Shown: positions 1 through 5,422 of the stretch, piece by piece | How the letters are laid out: each line of letters starts with the position of its first letter | Numbering within the stretch: position 1 is the first letter of the stretch | Notes under the pieces: model-generated | Database searches by the model: none | Told to the model about the DNA's origin: nothing | What the model saw: only the letters and a program-made list of their open reading frames with translations | NCBI GenBank assembly: GCA_947307505.1 | Contig: CAMZJG010000066.1 | Location: 1 to 6,141, forward strand | Source: an uncultured Clostridia bacterium | Lineage (GTDB): Bacteria; Bacillota_A; Clostridia; Oscillospirales; Oscillospiraceae | Reading direction: 5' to 3' | Length of the DNA stretch: 6,141 bases | Program-made: the position numbers and the translations under genes

Positions 1-272
1 GGGCCATGGAGCTGAGCAGCATGGGGATCCGGGTGGATCCGGTCTCCCTGGATAAACAGCTCACCCTGGCGGGCTGCGACGACCGCAGGACCCTCCCCTA
101 CCATAAGCTGCTCCTGGCGGGAGAGCTCCCCCTCACCATCGGCGGCGGCATCGGCCAGAGCCGCCTGAGCATGCTGCTTCTGGGCAAGGCGCATATCGGC
201 GAGGTCCAGGCCTCCATCTGGGATGAGGAGACCATGCGGATCTGCAAGGACGCAGGAGTCATGCTGCTGTAA
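1..272 (+). CDS. asnA: Aspartate--ammonia ligase (asparagine synthetase A), C-terminal part
   Basis: This is the last 89 codons of a gene that begins left of the window; the reading frame starts at base 3 and ends at the TAA at 270-272. AsnA makes asparagine from aspartate, ammonia and ATP in the cytoplasm, through an aspartyl-adenylate intermediate, and its fold resembles class II aminoacyl-tRNA synthetases. The visible part contains the family landmarks [10 protein letters not shown] near the edge, then LDKQL, and the glycine-rich IGGGIGQSR block (bases 138-164), which corresponds to the class II motif 3 region. The tail [10 protein letters not shown] also matches the E. coli AsnA pattern HIGQVQAGVW as I remember it. 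The family is about 330 residues long, so roughly 240 N-terminal residues are missing. The gene is followed at once by a hairpin terminator and converges on the liv operon. The identification rests on recalled family sequence and is strong. Confidence 0.95.
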   Translation, partial: AMELSSMGIRVDPVSLDKQLTLAGCDDRRTLPYHKLLLAGELPLTIGGGIGQSRLSMLLLGKAHIGEVQASIWDEETMRICKDAGVMLL

Positions 273-289
273 AAAAACGGATAAAGAAT

Positions 290-324
290 AACCGGAAGGG
301 GATCTCCCCTTCCGGTTTTATTTT
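290..324 (+). terminator. Rho-independent terminator of asnA, probably bidirectional
   Basis: A perfect 12-bp inverted repeat (arms 290-301 and 306-317, loop ATCT) is followed by TTTTATTTT at 316-324, 17 bases after the asnA stop. This is a textbook intrinsic terminator for the + strand. It is the only strong hairpin between asnA and the end of livF. Read on the - strand, the same stem is followed by a moderately U-rich stretch (TTATTCTTTAT), so it may also stop the liv transcript about 60 bases after the livF stop. The second direction is inference. Confidence 0.9.
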
Positions 325-378
325 GTTGCCTTCGCAGAAATATGCGCAAACAGCGAAGCGGGGCTGATTTGAAGCAGT

Positions 379-1086
379 TCAGCCGCCCAGATAGGCTTTT
401 TTCACCCGGTCGCTCTGAGCCAGCTCCGCACCGGTGCCCTGGAGGGTGATCTTCCCGGTTTCCATCACGTAGGCCCGGTCCGCCACGGACAGCGCCATCT
501 GCGCGTTCTGCTCAACCAGCAGAATGGTGGTGCCCTCCTCGTGGAGCTGACGGATAATGGAGAACACCTGCTCCACCAGGATGGGAGCCAAGCCCATGCT
601 GGGCTCGTCCAGCATCATTAGCTTCGGGTGGCTCATAAGGGCTCGGCCCATGGCCAGCATCTGCTGTTCGCCGCCGGACAGGGTCCCGGCGATCTGCTTC
701 TTCCGCTCCAGGAGCCTGGGGAACAGGGCATAGACCCGTTCCAGGTCCTTTTCCACTCCGCCGGAGCGGGTGAAGGCGCCCATCTCCAGGTTCTCCTGCA
801 CCGTCATCTGCAGGAAGATGCGCCGCCCCTCCGGTACCTGGGCGATGCCCCGCTCCACGATCTTGTGGGAGGGCACGTGGGCGATGCTCTGGCCGCAGAA
901 GCGGATATCTCCGGTTTTGGAACGCAGAAGGCCGGATATGGTCTGGAGGGTGGTGGATTTGCCTGCACCGTTGGCGCCGATGAGGGTGACGATCTCTCCC
1001 TCGTTCACGGTCAGGGATACGTCCTGGATGGCGTGGATGGCCCCATAGTAGACGTTGATGTCCTGAACGCTCAGGATCTCCTCCAT
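379..1086 (-). CDS. livF: Branched-chain amino acid ABC transporter, ATP-binding protein LivF
   Basis: This is the second ATPase of the HAAT-type transporter; it pairs with LivG under the LivH/LivM permeases on the inner face of the membrane. At 235 residues it has the usual LivF length. Numbered from the ATG at 1086: Walker A GANGAGKST at 37-45, Q-loop Gln83 followed by the LivF-typical PEGRR at 85-89, ABC signature LSGGEQQ at 136-142, and Walker B LMMLDEP at 156-162 with catalytic Glu161. The switch position reads LLVEQN, with Gln193 where most ABC ATPases have His; this is normal in LivF. A GTG at 1092 would add two residues, but AAGGAGG (1094-1100) lies one base from that GTG and seven from the ATG, so the ATG is preferred. 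The livG stop ends two bases upstream, which implies translational coupling. This is the last gene of the operon, ending in convergence with asnA. Confidence 0.95.
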   Translation of the reverse strand: MEEILSVQDINVYYGAIHAIQDVSLTVNEGEIVTLIGANGAGKSTTLQTISGLLRSKTGDIRFCGQSIAHVPSHKIVERGIAQVPEGRRIFLQMTVQENLEMGAFTRSGGVEKDLERVYALFPRLLERKKQIAGTLSGGEQQMLAMGRALMSHPKLMMLDEPSMGLAPILVEQVFSIIRQLHEEGTTILLVEQNAQMALSVADRAYVMETGKITLQGTGAELAQSDRVKKAYLGG

Positions 1087-1088
1087 GC

Positions 1089-1946
1089 TCACGCCTCCTT
1101 CTTTTTGCCCAGGTAGGCTTCGATGACCGTGGGGTTGGACTGGATATCCGCCGGCGTTCCCTTGGCGATCACCTTGCCGAAATTCAGCACGCAGATACCC
1201 TCGCAGATGCCCATGACCAGACTCATATCATGTTCGATCAGGAGAATGGCGATATTGAAGGTATCCCGGATCTTCACGATATTCTCCATGAGCTCCGAGG
1301 TCTCCGAGGGGTTCATCCCCGCGGCAGGCTCATCCAGGAGCAGAAGGCTGGGATTGGTGGCCAGAGCCCGGACGATCTCCAGTCGGCGCTGGGCGCCATA
1401 GGGGAGAGAACCGGCCTTGGCTCCGGCTATCCCCTGCATATCGAAGAGGCTCAGCAGTTCCATAGCCCGGTCATGGGCGATCCTTTCCTGTTTCCAGTAG
1501 GCCGGGAGCCGAAGGATCCCGCTGAACATGCCGTAGCGGATGGAATTGTGCATGCCCAGTTTGACGTTGTCCTCCACGGAGAGGTTGCTGAACAGGCGGA
1601 TATTCTGGAAGGTGCGGGCGATGCCCATCTTGCTGATCTGCACGGTGCTCATGCTGTGGGTATCCCGTCCGTCCAGGAGGATGGTCCCCCGGGTGGGCTG
1701 GTAGATCTTCGTCAGCAGGTTGAACACGGTAGTCTTCCCCGCTCCGTTGGGCCCGATGAGTCCGGCGATCTCCGTCCGTCCCAGGATCAGGTTGAAATCG
1801 TCCACGGCGGTTAGTCCGCCGAAATCAATACCCAGATGCCGGCATTCCAGAATGGGTGTCTTGCCCAGATCCCGCTGAGGGATATAGGCCTCGGTGGGCA
1901 TGGGCACCAGGGGACTGTCGTTTGCGGAAGCGACTTTCTTCGGCAT
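1089..1946 (-). CDS. livG: Branched-chain amino acid ABC transporter, ATP-binding protein LivG
   Basis: This is the first ATPase of the transporter and the partner of LivF. In 285 residues it shows Walker A GPNGAGKTT at 65-73, Q-loop TFQNIRLF at 112-119 (Gln114), the LivG-style signature LPYGAQRR at 181-188, Walker B LLLLDEP at 201-207 with catalytic Glu206, and the switch His239 in LLIEHDMS. All ATPase residues are intact. The first 30 or so residues, before ILECRHLGIDFGG, form a polar, Pro-rich extension not found in E. coli LivG (about 255 residues). Even so, the upstream start is well supported: GAGGAGG at 1954-1960 lies seven bases before the ATG. That site is formed by the final codons of livM, and the two genes are separated by two bases. 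An internal Met16 is the only nearby alternative and is not needed. Confidence 0.95.
   Translation of the reverse strand: MPKKVASANDSPLVPMPTEAYIPQRDLGKTPILECRHLGIDFGGLTAVDDFNLILGRTEIAGLIGPNGAGKTTVFNLLTKIYQPTRGTILLDGRDTHSMSTVQISKMGIARTFQNIRLFSNLSVEDNVKLGMHNSIRYGMFSGILRLPAYWKQERIAHDRAMELLSLFDMQGIAGAKAGSLPYGAQRRLEIVRALATNPSLLLLDEPAAGMNPSETSELMENIVKIRDTFNIAILLIEHDMSLVMGICEGICVLNFGKVIAKGTPADIQSNPTVIEAYLGKKKEA
1094..1100 (-). promoter_or_regulatory. Ribosome binding site of livF, decides its start
   Basis: AAGGAGG on the - strand lies inside the last codons of livG. Spacing is 7 bases to the ATG at 1086 and only 1 base to the in-frame GTG at 1092, which favours the ATG. Confidence 0.85.
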
Positions 1947-1948
1947 GG

Positions 1949-2995
1949 CTATACCTCCTCCCCTTTCTTCCCGGGAACCAGCTTTTTCAGCAGGCCCTTC
2001 AGCTGGGGACTGTTGGTGCCCAGCATGACCAGGATCAGCACCACGGCATAGATCAGCATCCGGTAATCAGCGAAGCCGCGGAGGGCTTCCGGCAGAATGG
2101 TCAGGGCGGCTGCGGCGATGATGGAGCCGAACATGTTGCCCAGTCCGCCCAGCACTACAAAGACCAGGATGAGGATGGAGGTGTTGAAATCGAACTTTGC
2201 GGCGACGATGGTATTCTGACCCAGGGCGAAGAGCGCCCCGGCAGCTCCGGCCAGAGCGGCGGAGGTAACGAAAGCCATCATCTTATACTTGGTCACGTTG
2301 ATGCCCACGCTCTCCGCGGCGATGCGGTTGTCCCGCAGGGCCATGATGGCTCTTCCCGCCCGGCTGCGCACCAGGTTGAAGATGATGAACAGGGTGAGCA
2401 TGATGAGGATAAAGCCCGCCAGGAAGGTGGATATCTTGCTGATGTTGGGGATACCCATGGGTCCGTTGAGGATCATCCGTCCTCCCTGAGCCAGAGTGAT
2501 ATTGGGCTTGAGGAAGCTGAAATGCAGGCCGGAGGCATCCACGCCCACATAGAGGTTTTCAATGAGGGATTTGATGATCTGCCCGAAGGCCAGGGTGACG
2601 ATGGCCAGATAATCCCCGTTCAGCCGGAGTACCGGTACGGAGATGATAGTGCCCACGATCCCGGCGAAGATGGCGCCGATCACCAGGGCAATGGCCAGGC
2701 GCAGGCCGGGAGAGGGCACGGCGTTCTGAAGCGCCGCCGCCGCGATGGCGCCGGAAAAGGCGCCCACGCTCATAAAGCCCGCGTGGCCCAGGCTCAGCTC
2801 GCCCAGGATGCCCACGGTGAGGTTCAGGCTCATGGCCATGACCACATAAGCGCAGATGGGTACCAGCTGGCCCCGAAGGGTGGGAGAAAAGCCCTTTGTT
2901 CCGGAGAACACCTGCAGGATCACATAGGCGACGATCACGAAGGCGTAGGTCAGATAATCCCGGCGAAGGGAGCGGTCGAGTTTCAGTCTGTTCAT
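1949..2995 (-). CDS. livM: Branched-chain amino acid ABC transporter, permease LivM
   Basis: This is one of the two membrane subunits that form the amino acid channel with LivH. The 348-residue protein has a short basic N terminus (MNRLKLDRSLRRD) and then about nine or ten hydrophobic segments, among them roughly 14-30, 43-63, 98-120, 190-208, 240-258, 271-300 and 311-326. Family hallmarks are GELSLGHAGFMSVGAF at 65-80, RLNGDYLAIVTLAFG at 124-138, the cytoplasmic coupling-loop stretch GRAIMALRDNRIAAESVGIN at 214-233 that contacts the ATPases, and VLGGLGNMFGSIIAA at 281-295. The start follows GAGGAGGG (3002-3009) with a six-base spacer. The livH stop is 12 bases upstream and overlaps that ribosome binding site. 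The C terminus is Lys-rich (KKLVPGKKGEEV). LivM proteins vary in length and this one is complete. Confidence 0.95.
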   Translation of the reverse strand: MNRLKLDRSLRRDYLTYAFVIVAYVILQVFSGTKGFSPTLRGQLVPICAYVVMAMSLNLTVGILGELSLGHAGFMSVGAFSGAIAAAALQNAVPSPGLRLAIALVIGAIFAGIVGTIISVPVLRLNGDYLAIVTLAFGQIIKSLIENLYVGVDASGLHFSFLKPNITLAQGGRMILNGPMGIPNISKISTFLAGFILIMLTLFIIFNLVRSRAGRAIMALRDNRIAAESVGINVTKYKMMAFVTSAALAGAAGALFALGQNTIVAAKFDFNTSILILVFVVLGGLGNMFGSIIAAAALTILPEALRGFADYRMLIYAVVLILVMLGTNSPQLKGLLKKLVPGKKGEEV

Positions 2996-3007
2996 CCTTC
3001 GCCCTCC

Positions 3008-3889
3008 TCAAACCTTCTCCCGGACCTGCTTGCCCAGCAGGCCGGTGGGCTTCACCAGCAGGACGATGATAAGCACCAGAAAGACGATGGCGTTGGCCAG
3101 CTGGGTGGAGATATACGCCCCGGCGAAGATCTCGATGACCCCCAGGAGGATGCCGCCCAGTAGAGCGCCGGGGATGGAGCCGATCCCGCCGAACACCGCG
3201 GCGGTGAAGGCCTTGATGCCGGGCATGGAGCCGGTGGTGGGGACCAGGATCGGGTAGCTGGACATATACAGCACCCCGGCCACCGCCGCCAGAGCGGAGC
3301 CGATGGCAAAGGTCACGGAGATGGTGGTGTTGACGTTGATGCCCATGAGCTGCGCCGCGCCCTTATCCTCGCTCACCGCCCGCATGGCTTTGCCGATGCG
3401 GGTATTGCCGGTGAACCAGGTAAGCGCCAGCATGATGACGAGACAGGCCACGATGGTCACCAGGGTGGCGGAAGAGATATGGAGTTCTCCGCCAAAGAGG
3501 GAGATGCCATCCCCGGGGATGATGTCCGGGAACATCTTGTTGTTGGAGCCCCAGAGCAGCTGCGCGCCGTTCTGCAGGAAGTAGCTCACGCCGATGGCGG
3601 TGATCAGCACCGCCAGGCTGGCAGCCTGCCGAAGGGGCTTATAGGCCAGGCGCTCGATGAGCATGCCCAGGACCGTACACAGGAGCATGGCGATCACCAC
3701 GCCCAGGACGGGAGGAAGATGGTAGGAGGACACCGCGAAGAAGCAGATGTACGCGCCGACCATGATCACGTCCCCATGGGCGAAGTTCAGCATCTTGGCA
3801 ATGCCGTAGACCATGGTGTAGCCCAGAGCGATGATGGCATACACGCTGCCCAGGCTGATCCCGTTGATCAGGTGGGTCAGAAAGGTCAT
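3008..3889 (-). CDS. livH: Branched-chain amino acid ABC transporter, permease LivH
   Basis: This is the second channel subunit and the partner of LivM. At 293 residues it has the typical LivH length. Sequence landmarks are the N-terminal ISLGSVYAIIALGYTMVYGI at 11-30 followed by LNFAHGD at 34-40, the cytoplasmic coupling loop GKAMRAVSEDKGAAQLMGIN at 166-185, and AFTAAVFGGIGSIPGALLGG at 227-246. About eight hydrophobic segments are visible, including roughly 7-29, 59-79, 89-111, 141-160, 187-209 and 262-280. The start is an ATG preceded by GAGGTG (3897-3902) at seven bases. livH begins the tightly packed HMGF block, and the 103 bases separating it from livK contain a strong hairpin rather than a recognisable promoter. 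Confidence 0.95.
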   Translation of the reverse strand: MTFLTHLINGISLGSVYAIIALGYTMVYGIAKMLNFAHGDVIMVGAYICFFAVSSYHLPPVLGVVIAMLLCTVLGMLIERLAYKPLRQAASLAVLITAIGVSYFLQNGAQLLWGSNNKMFPDIIPGDGISLFGGELHISSATLVTIVACLVIMLALTWFTGNTRIGKAMRAVSEDKGAAQLMGINVNTTISVTFAIGSALAAVAGVLYMSSYPILVPTTGSMPGIKAFTAAVFGGIGSIPGALLGGILLGVIEIFAGAYISTQLANAIVFLVLIIVLLVKPTGLLGKQVREKV

Positions 3890-3928
3890 GTATCAACACC
3901 TCATTTCCGGATAGGGGGTAAACGCGGA

Positions 3929-3968
3929 AGGCCAGGAGGCCGCCGTCAATGGGGCAGCCTCCTGTCCT
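3929..3968 (-). promoter_or_regulatory. Intercistronic hairpin between livK and livH
   Basis: An 8-bp perfect stem (CAGGAGGC at 3933-3940 with its complement at 3957-3964) extends outward by three more pairs after one mismatch (3929-3931 with 3966-3968) and inward by three pairs (3942-3944 with 3953-3955). On the - strand, the direction of liv transcription, the sequence after the hairpin is GC-rich and has no U-run, so it does not look like a full terminator. Hairpins after binding-protein genes commonly protect the upstream message or cause partial read-through, giving more binding protein than permease. That role is inferred here. Confidence 0.65.
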
Positions 3969-3992
3969 CAGGATTCAGATTTGTTTTGGAAC

Positions 3993-5219
3993 TCAGTCCA
4001 TGCCGACGTAGACGCCGTTCTGGATGAACATGCCCTTCGGGCTCTTGGTCACGGCGCCGTCCGCGCCCCATGTCATGCCCGTGCCGGTGATGCCGTCATA
4101 GGTCATGGTGGTGAACTGGGCGATGAGCTTGTCGCAGAGCTCGCTGGCGCTGAGAGAGGAATCCTTCACGCCGGCCTTGGTCAGGGCGTTGTAGATGGCG
4201 TAGACGCAGTCATAGCCGTCGGCGGCGAACTGGTTGGGGACTTCCCCGTAAGCCGCCTGATACTTGGCCACGAAGCTCTGGGTCTTGGCGTCGGAGGAGT
4301 CCGCGCTGAAGGGGGTCAGAAGCATGACGCCCTCGGCGAGAGCGGTATTGAAACCGTCCACAGAGAGGATGCCGTCCATGCCGTCGATGCCGAACCACTT
4401 GGGGGCATAGCCCATGGCGTTGGCCTGGGTGAGGATCAGGGCGGCGGCGTCATAGTACATGGGCAGGAACACCAGATCGGCGCCGTTGGACTTGGCGTCG
4501 TTCAGCTGCACGGAGAAGTCGGTCTTGGTGTCCTCCGTGAAGGTGGTGGTGGAGACGATGTCCAGACCCAGCTCCTGGGCCTTGGGTGCAAAGGAGTTGT
4601 ATACGCCGGTGGAGTACACGTCGTCGTTCTTATAGATCACGGCGATCTTGGTGCCCAGCTGCTGGTCCGCGATGTACTGAGCAGAGGCGCTGCCCTGGTT
4701 GGGGTCCACGAAGCACATCTGGAACACGGTGTCCTTTCGGGGGATATCCACAGTCCCGGTGAGGGGGTTGGCGATGCCGCCCAGCACGTCCGTCGAGGAG
4801 GCGGAGGGGGTCAGCAGGAAGATGTGGTCGTTGTTGGCCTCCACGGAAGTGGCCACGCAGGGGGTGGAGGTAACGGAGCCCAGGAAGATCTGCATTCCCC
4901 AGCCCTTCAGGGTGTTGTAGGCGTTGACGGACTTCTCCGCGTCATGAGCGTCATCCTCATAGCGAAGGTCGAACTGCAGACCGCCCAGGGCGTTGATCTC
5001 CTCCACGGCGATGGCGGCGCCGTTTTTCGCGGCGGTGCCGTAAATGGCAGCTCCTCCGGTGAGGGGCCCGATGCCGCCGATCTTGATGGGTGCGGCAGCG
5101 GCGGCGTTGTTGTCCGGAGCCTGGGTAGCGGGGGTATTGCTGTTACCGCTGCCGGAGCACCCGACAAACAGGCAGAGGCAAAGCGCTGCGGCAAGCAGCA
5201 ATGCAACTGACTTTTTCAT
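3993..5219 (-). CDS. livK: Branched-chain amino acid ABC transporter, substrate-binding lipoprotein
   Basis: This is the extracellular binding component that delivers ligand to LivHM. From the ATG at 5219 it is 408 residues: a basic start MKKS, a hydrophobic core at 5-19, lipobox-like FVGC with the lipid-modified Cys21, a low-complexity Ser/Gly/Asn/Ala linker to about 43, then a type I periplasmic-binding fold starting PIKIGGIGPLTGGAAIYG at 44-61. Typical family segments follow: GSVTSTP at 114-120, LLTPSASS at 135-142, IAVIYKNDDVYSTG at 192-205 and FAADGYDCVYAIYNAL at 331-346. By eye, Asp279 (GIDG) sits where E. coli LIV-binding protein has Glu226, the residue that holds the ligand amino group; this supports an amino acid ligand but does not fix which one. 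ATGs at 5225 and 5276 are also in frame, but the first is too close to the AAGGAG and the second lies upstream of it and inside the promoter region. First gene of the operon. The name livK follows operon position; livJ would be equivalent. Confidence 0.93.
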   Translation of the reverse strand: MKKSVALLLAAALCLCLFVGCSGSGNSNTPATQAPDNNAAAAAPIKIGGIGPLTGGAAIYGTAAKNGAAIAVEEINALGGLQFDLRYEDDAHDAEKSVNAYNTLKGWGMQIFLGSVTSTPCVATSVEANNDHIFLLTPSASSTDVLGGIANPLTGTVDIPRKDTVFQMCFVDPNQGSASAQYIADQQLGTKIAVIYKNDDVYSTGVYNSFAPKAQELGLDIVSTTTFTEDTKTDFSVQLNDAKSNGADLVFLPMYYDAAALILTQANAMGYAPKWFGIDGMDGILSVDGFNTALAEGVMLLTPFSADSSDAKTQSFVAKYQAAYGEVPNQFAADGYDCVYAIYNALTKAGVKDSSLSASELCDKLIAQFTTMTYDGITGTGMTWGADGAVTKSPKGMFIQNGVYVGMD

Positions 5220-5228
5220 GTTCATGAT

Positions 5229-5234
5229 CTCCTT
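5229..5234 (-). promoter_or_regulatory. Ribosome binding site of livK, decides its start
   Basis: AAGGAG on the - strand lies 9 bases before the ATG at 5219 and only 3 before the ATG at 5225. The downstream ATG gives a normal spacing and a compact lipoprotein signal beginning MKKS. The other choice adds only Met-Asn. Confidence 0.75.
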
Positions 5235-5266
5235 GTTCTGCAAAATATACGCTGGGAACAAAGAGC

Positions 5267-5296
5267 AATTTAGCATGTTAAATCGTTTCCTGTCAA
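5267..5296 (-). promoter_or_regulatory. Sigma-A-type promoter of the liv operon
   Basis: A perfect -35 TTGACA (5291-5296 on the - strand) is followed after 18 bases by TAAATT (5267-5272), which matches four of six -10 positions including the key T1, A2 and T6. Transcription would start near 5260, leaving a leader of about 40 bases before livK. That is too short for a T-box or a riboswitch, and no such element is seen. A full-length promoter this close to a strong start supports livK as first gene of the operon. Confidence 0.65.
5268..5283. repeat. Palindrome over the livK promoter, operator candidate
   Basis: ATTTAGCATGTTAAAT is a 16-base inverted repeat with one mismatched pair (14 of 16 bases symmetric), centred on CATG at 5274-5277. 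It covers the -10 and most of the spacer of the livK promoter, where a bound dimeric repressor would block polymerase. The regulator cannot be identified from the window, and a short AT-rich palindrome can arise by chance. Confidence 0.45.
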
Positions 5297-5326
5297 GAGT
5301 TTTGCGCTATTCCGGCCATTTTCCCG

Positions 5327-5357
5327 ATCCCTCCGGGGCTCTTGCATCCCTCTGAGG
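5327..5357. repeat. Two direct repeats upstream of the GH127 gene
   Basis: ATCCCTCCGGGG (5327-5338) and ATCCCTCTGAGG (5346-5357) agree at 10 of 12 positions and start 19 bases apart, close to two helical turns. They lie just before and within the candidate promoter of the GH127 gene, a position that would suit a regulator with two binding sites. With only two copies in GC-rich sequence this is weak. Confidence 0.3.
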
Positions 5358-5370
5358 ATTCTGTTACACT
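5342..5370 (+). promoter_or_regulatory. Candidate extended -10 promoter of the GH127 gene
   Basis: TACACT at 5365-5370 matches four of six -10 positions and is preceded by TGT, giving the extended -10 TGn motif. A poor -35, TTGCAT at 5342-5347, lies at the ideal 17-base spacing. The start would be near 5377, leaving a leader of about 45 bases. The weak -35 suggests it may depend on an activator. Confidence 0.4.
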
Positions 5371-5381
5371 TTTCTTAATTC

Positions 5382-5403
5382 GGGACCGGTTTCATCCGGC
5401 CCC
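5382..5403 (+). promoter_or_regulatory. Small leader hairpin before the GH127 gene
   Basis: GGG-A-CCGG at 5382-5389 pairs with CCGG-C-CCC at 5396-5403 around a six-base loop TTTCAT, with one A-C mismatch. It ends seven bases before the ribosome binding site. There is no following U-run, so it is not a terminator. It could be a leader stem or a DNA operator; no function is shown. Confidence 0.35.
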
Positions 5404-5410
5404 TCTGTCC

Positions 5411-5415
5411 GGAGG
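5411..5415 (+). promoter_or_regulatory. Ribosome binding site of the GH127 gene
   Basis: GGAGG lies 7 bases before the ATG at 5423. It fixes the start of a gene whose stop is outside the window and is the main evidence for the short, non-secreted N terminus. Confidence 0.8.
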
Positions 5416-5422
5416 AACAGGT

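Noticed and set aside
330..358. Inverted repeat CTTCGC/GCGAAG downstream of livF as its own terminator
   Set aside because: The stem is only 6 bp with a 17-base loop and no U-run follows on the - strand. The 290-317 stem is far stronger.
2559..3011. A 150-codon open frame on the - strand overlapping the start of livM
   Set aside because: It is an out-of-frame, Arg/Gly/Pro-rich reading of livM. The true frame has membrane segments and LivM motifs.
1856..3163. A 435-codon open frame on the + strand opposite livM and livG
   Set aside because: It is antisense to genes with clear family motifs, is rich in Gly, His, Asp and Gln as expected of a complementary frame of GC-rich coding DNA, and shows no domain or credible ribosome binding site.
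3981..5210. A 409-codon open frame on the + strand opposite livK
   Set aside because: It covers almost exactly the livK coding region, is low-complexity Gly/Val/His-rich, and has no recognisable motif. It is a shadow of livK codon bias.
5244..5249. TATATT on the - strand as an alternative -10 for livK
   Set aside because: No -35 lies at a workable distance and transcription would start almost at the ribosome binding site. The TTGACA-based promoter upstream is better.
5220..5266. A T-box or riboswitch in the livK leader
   Set aside because: The leader is only about 40 bases, with no T-box sequence, no terminator/antiterminator pair and no known aptamer fold.
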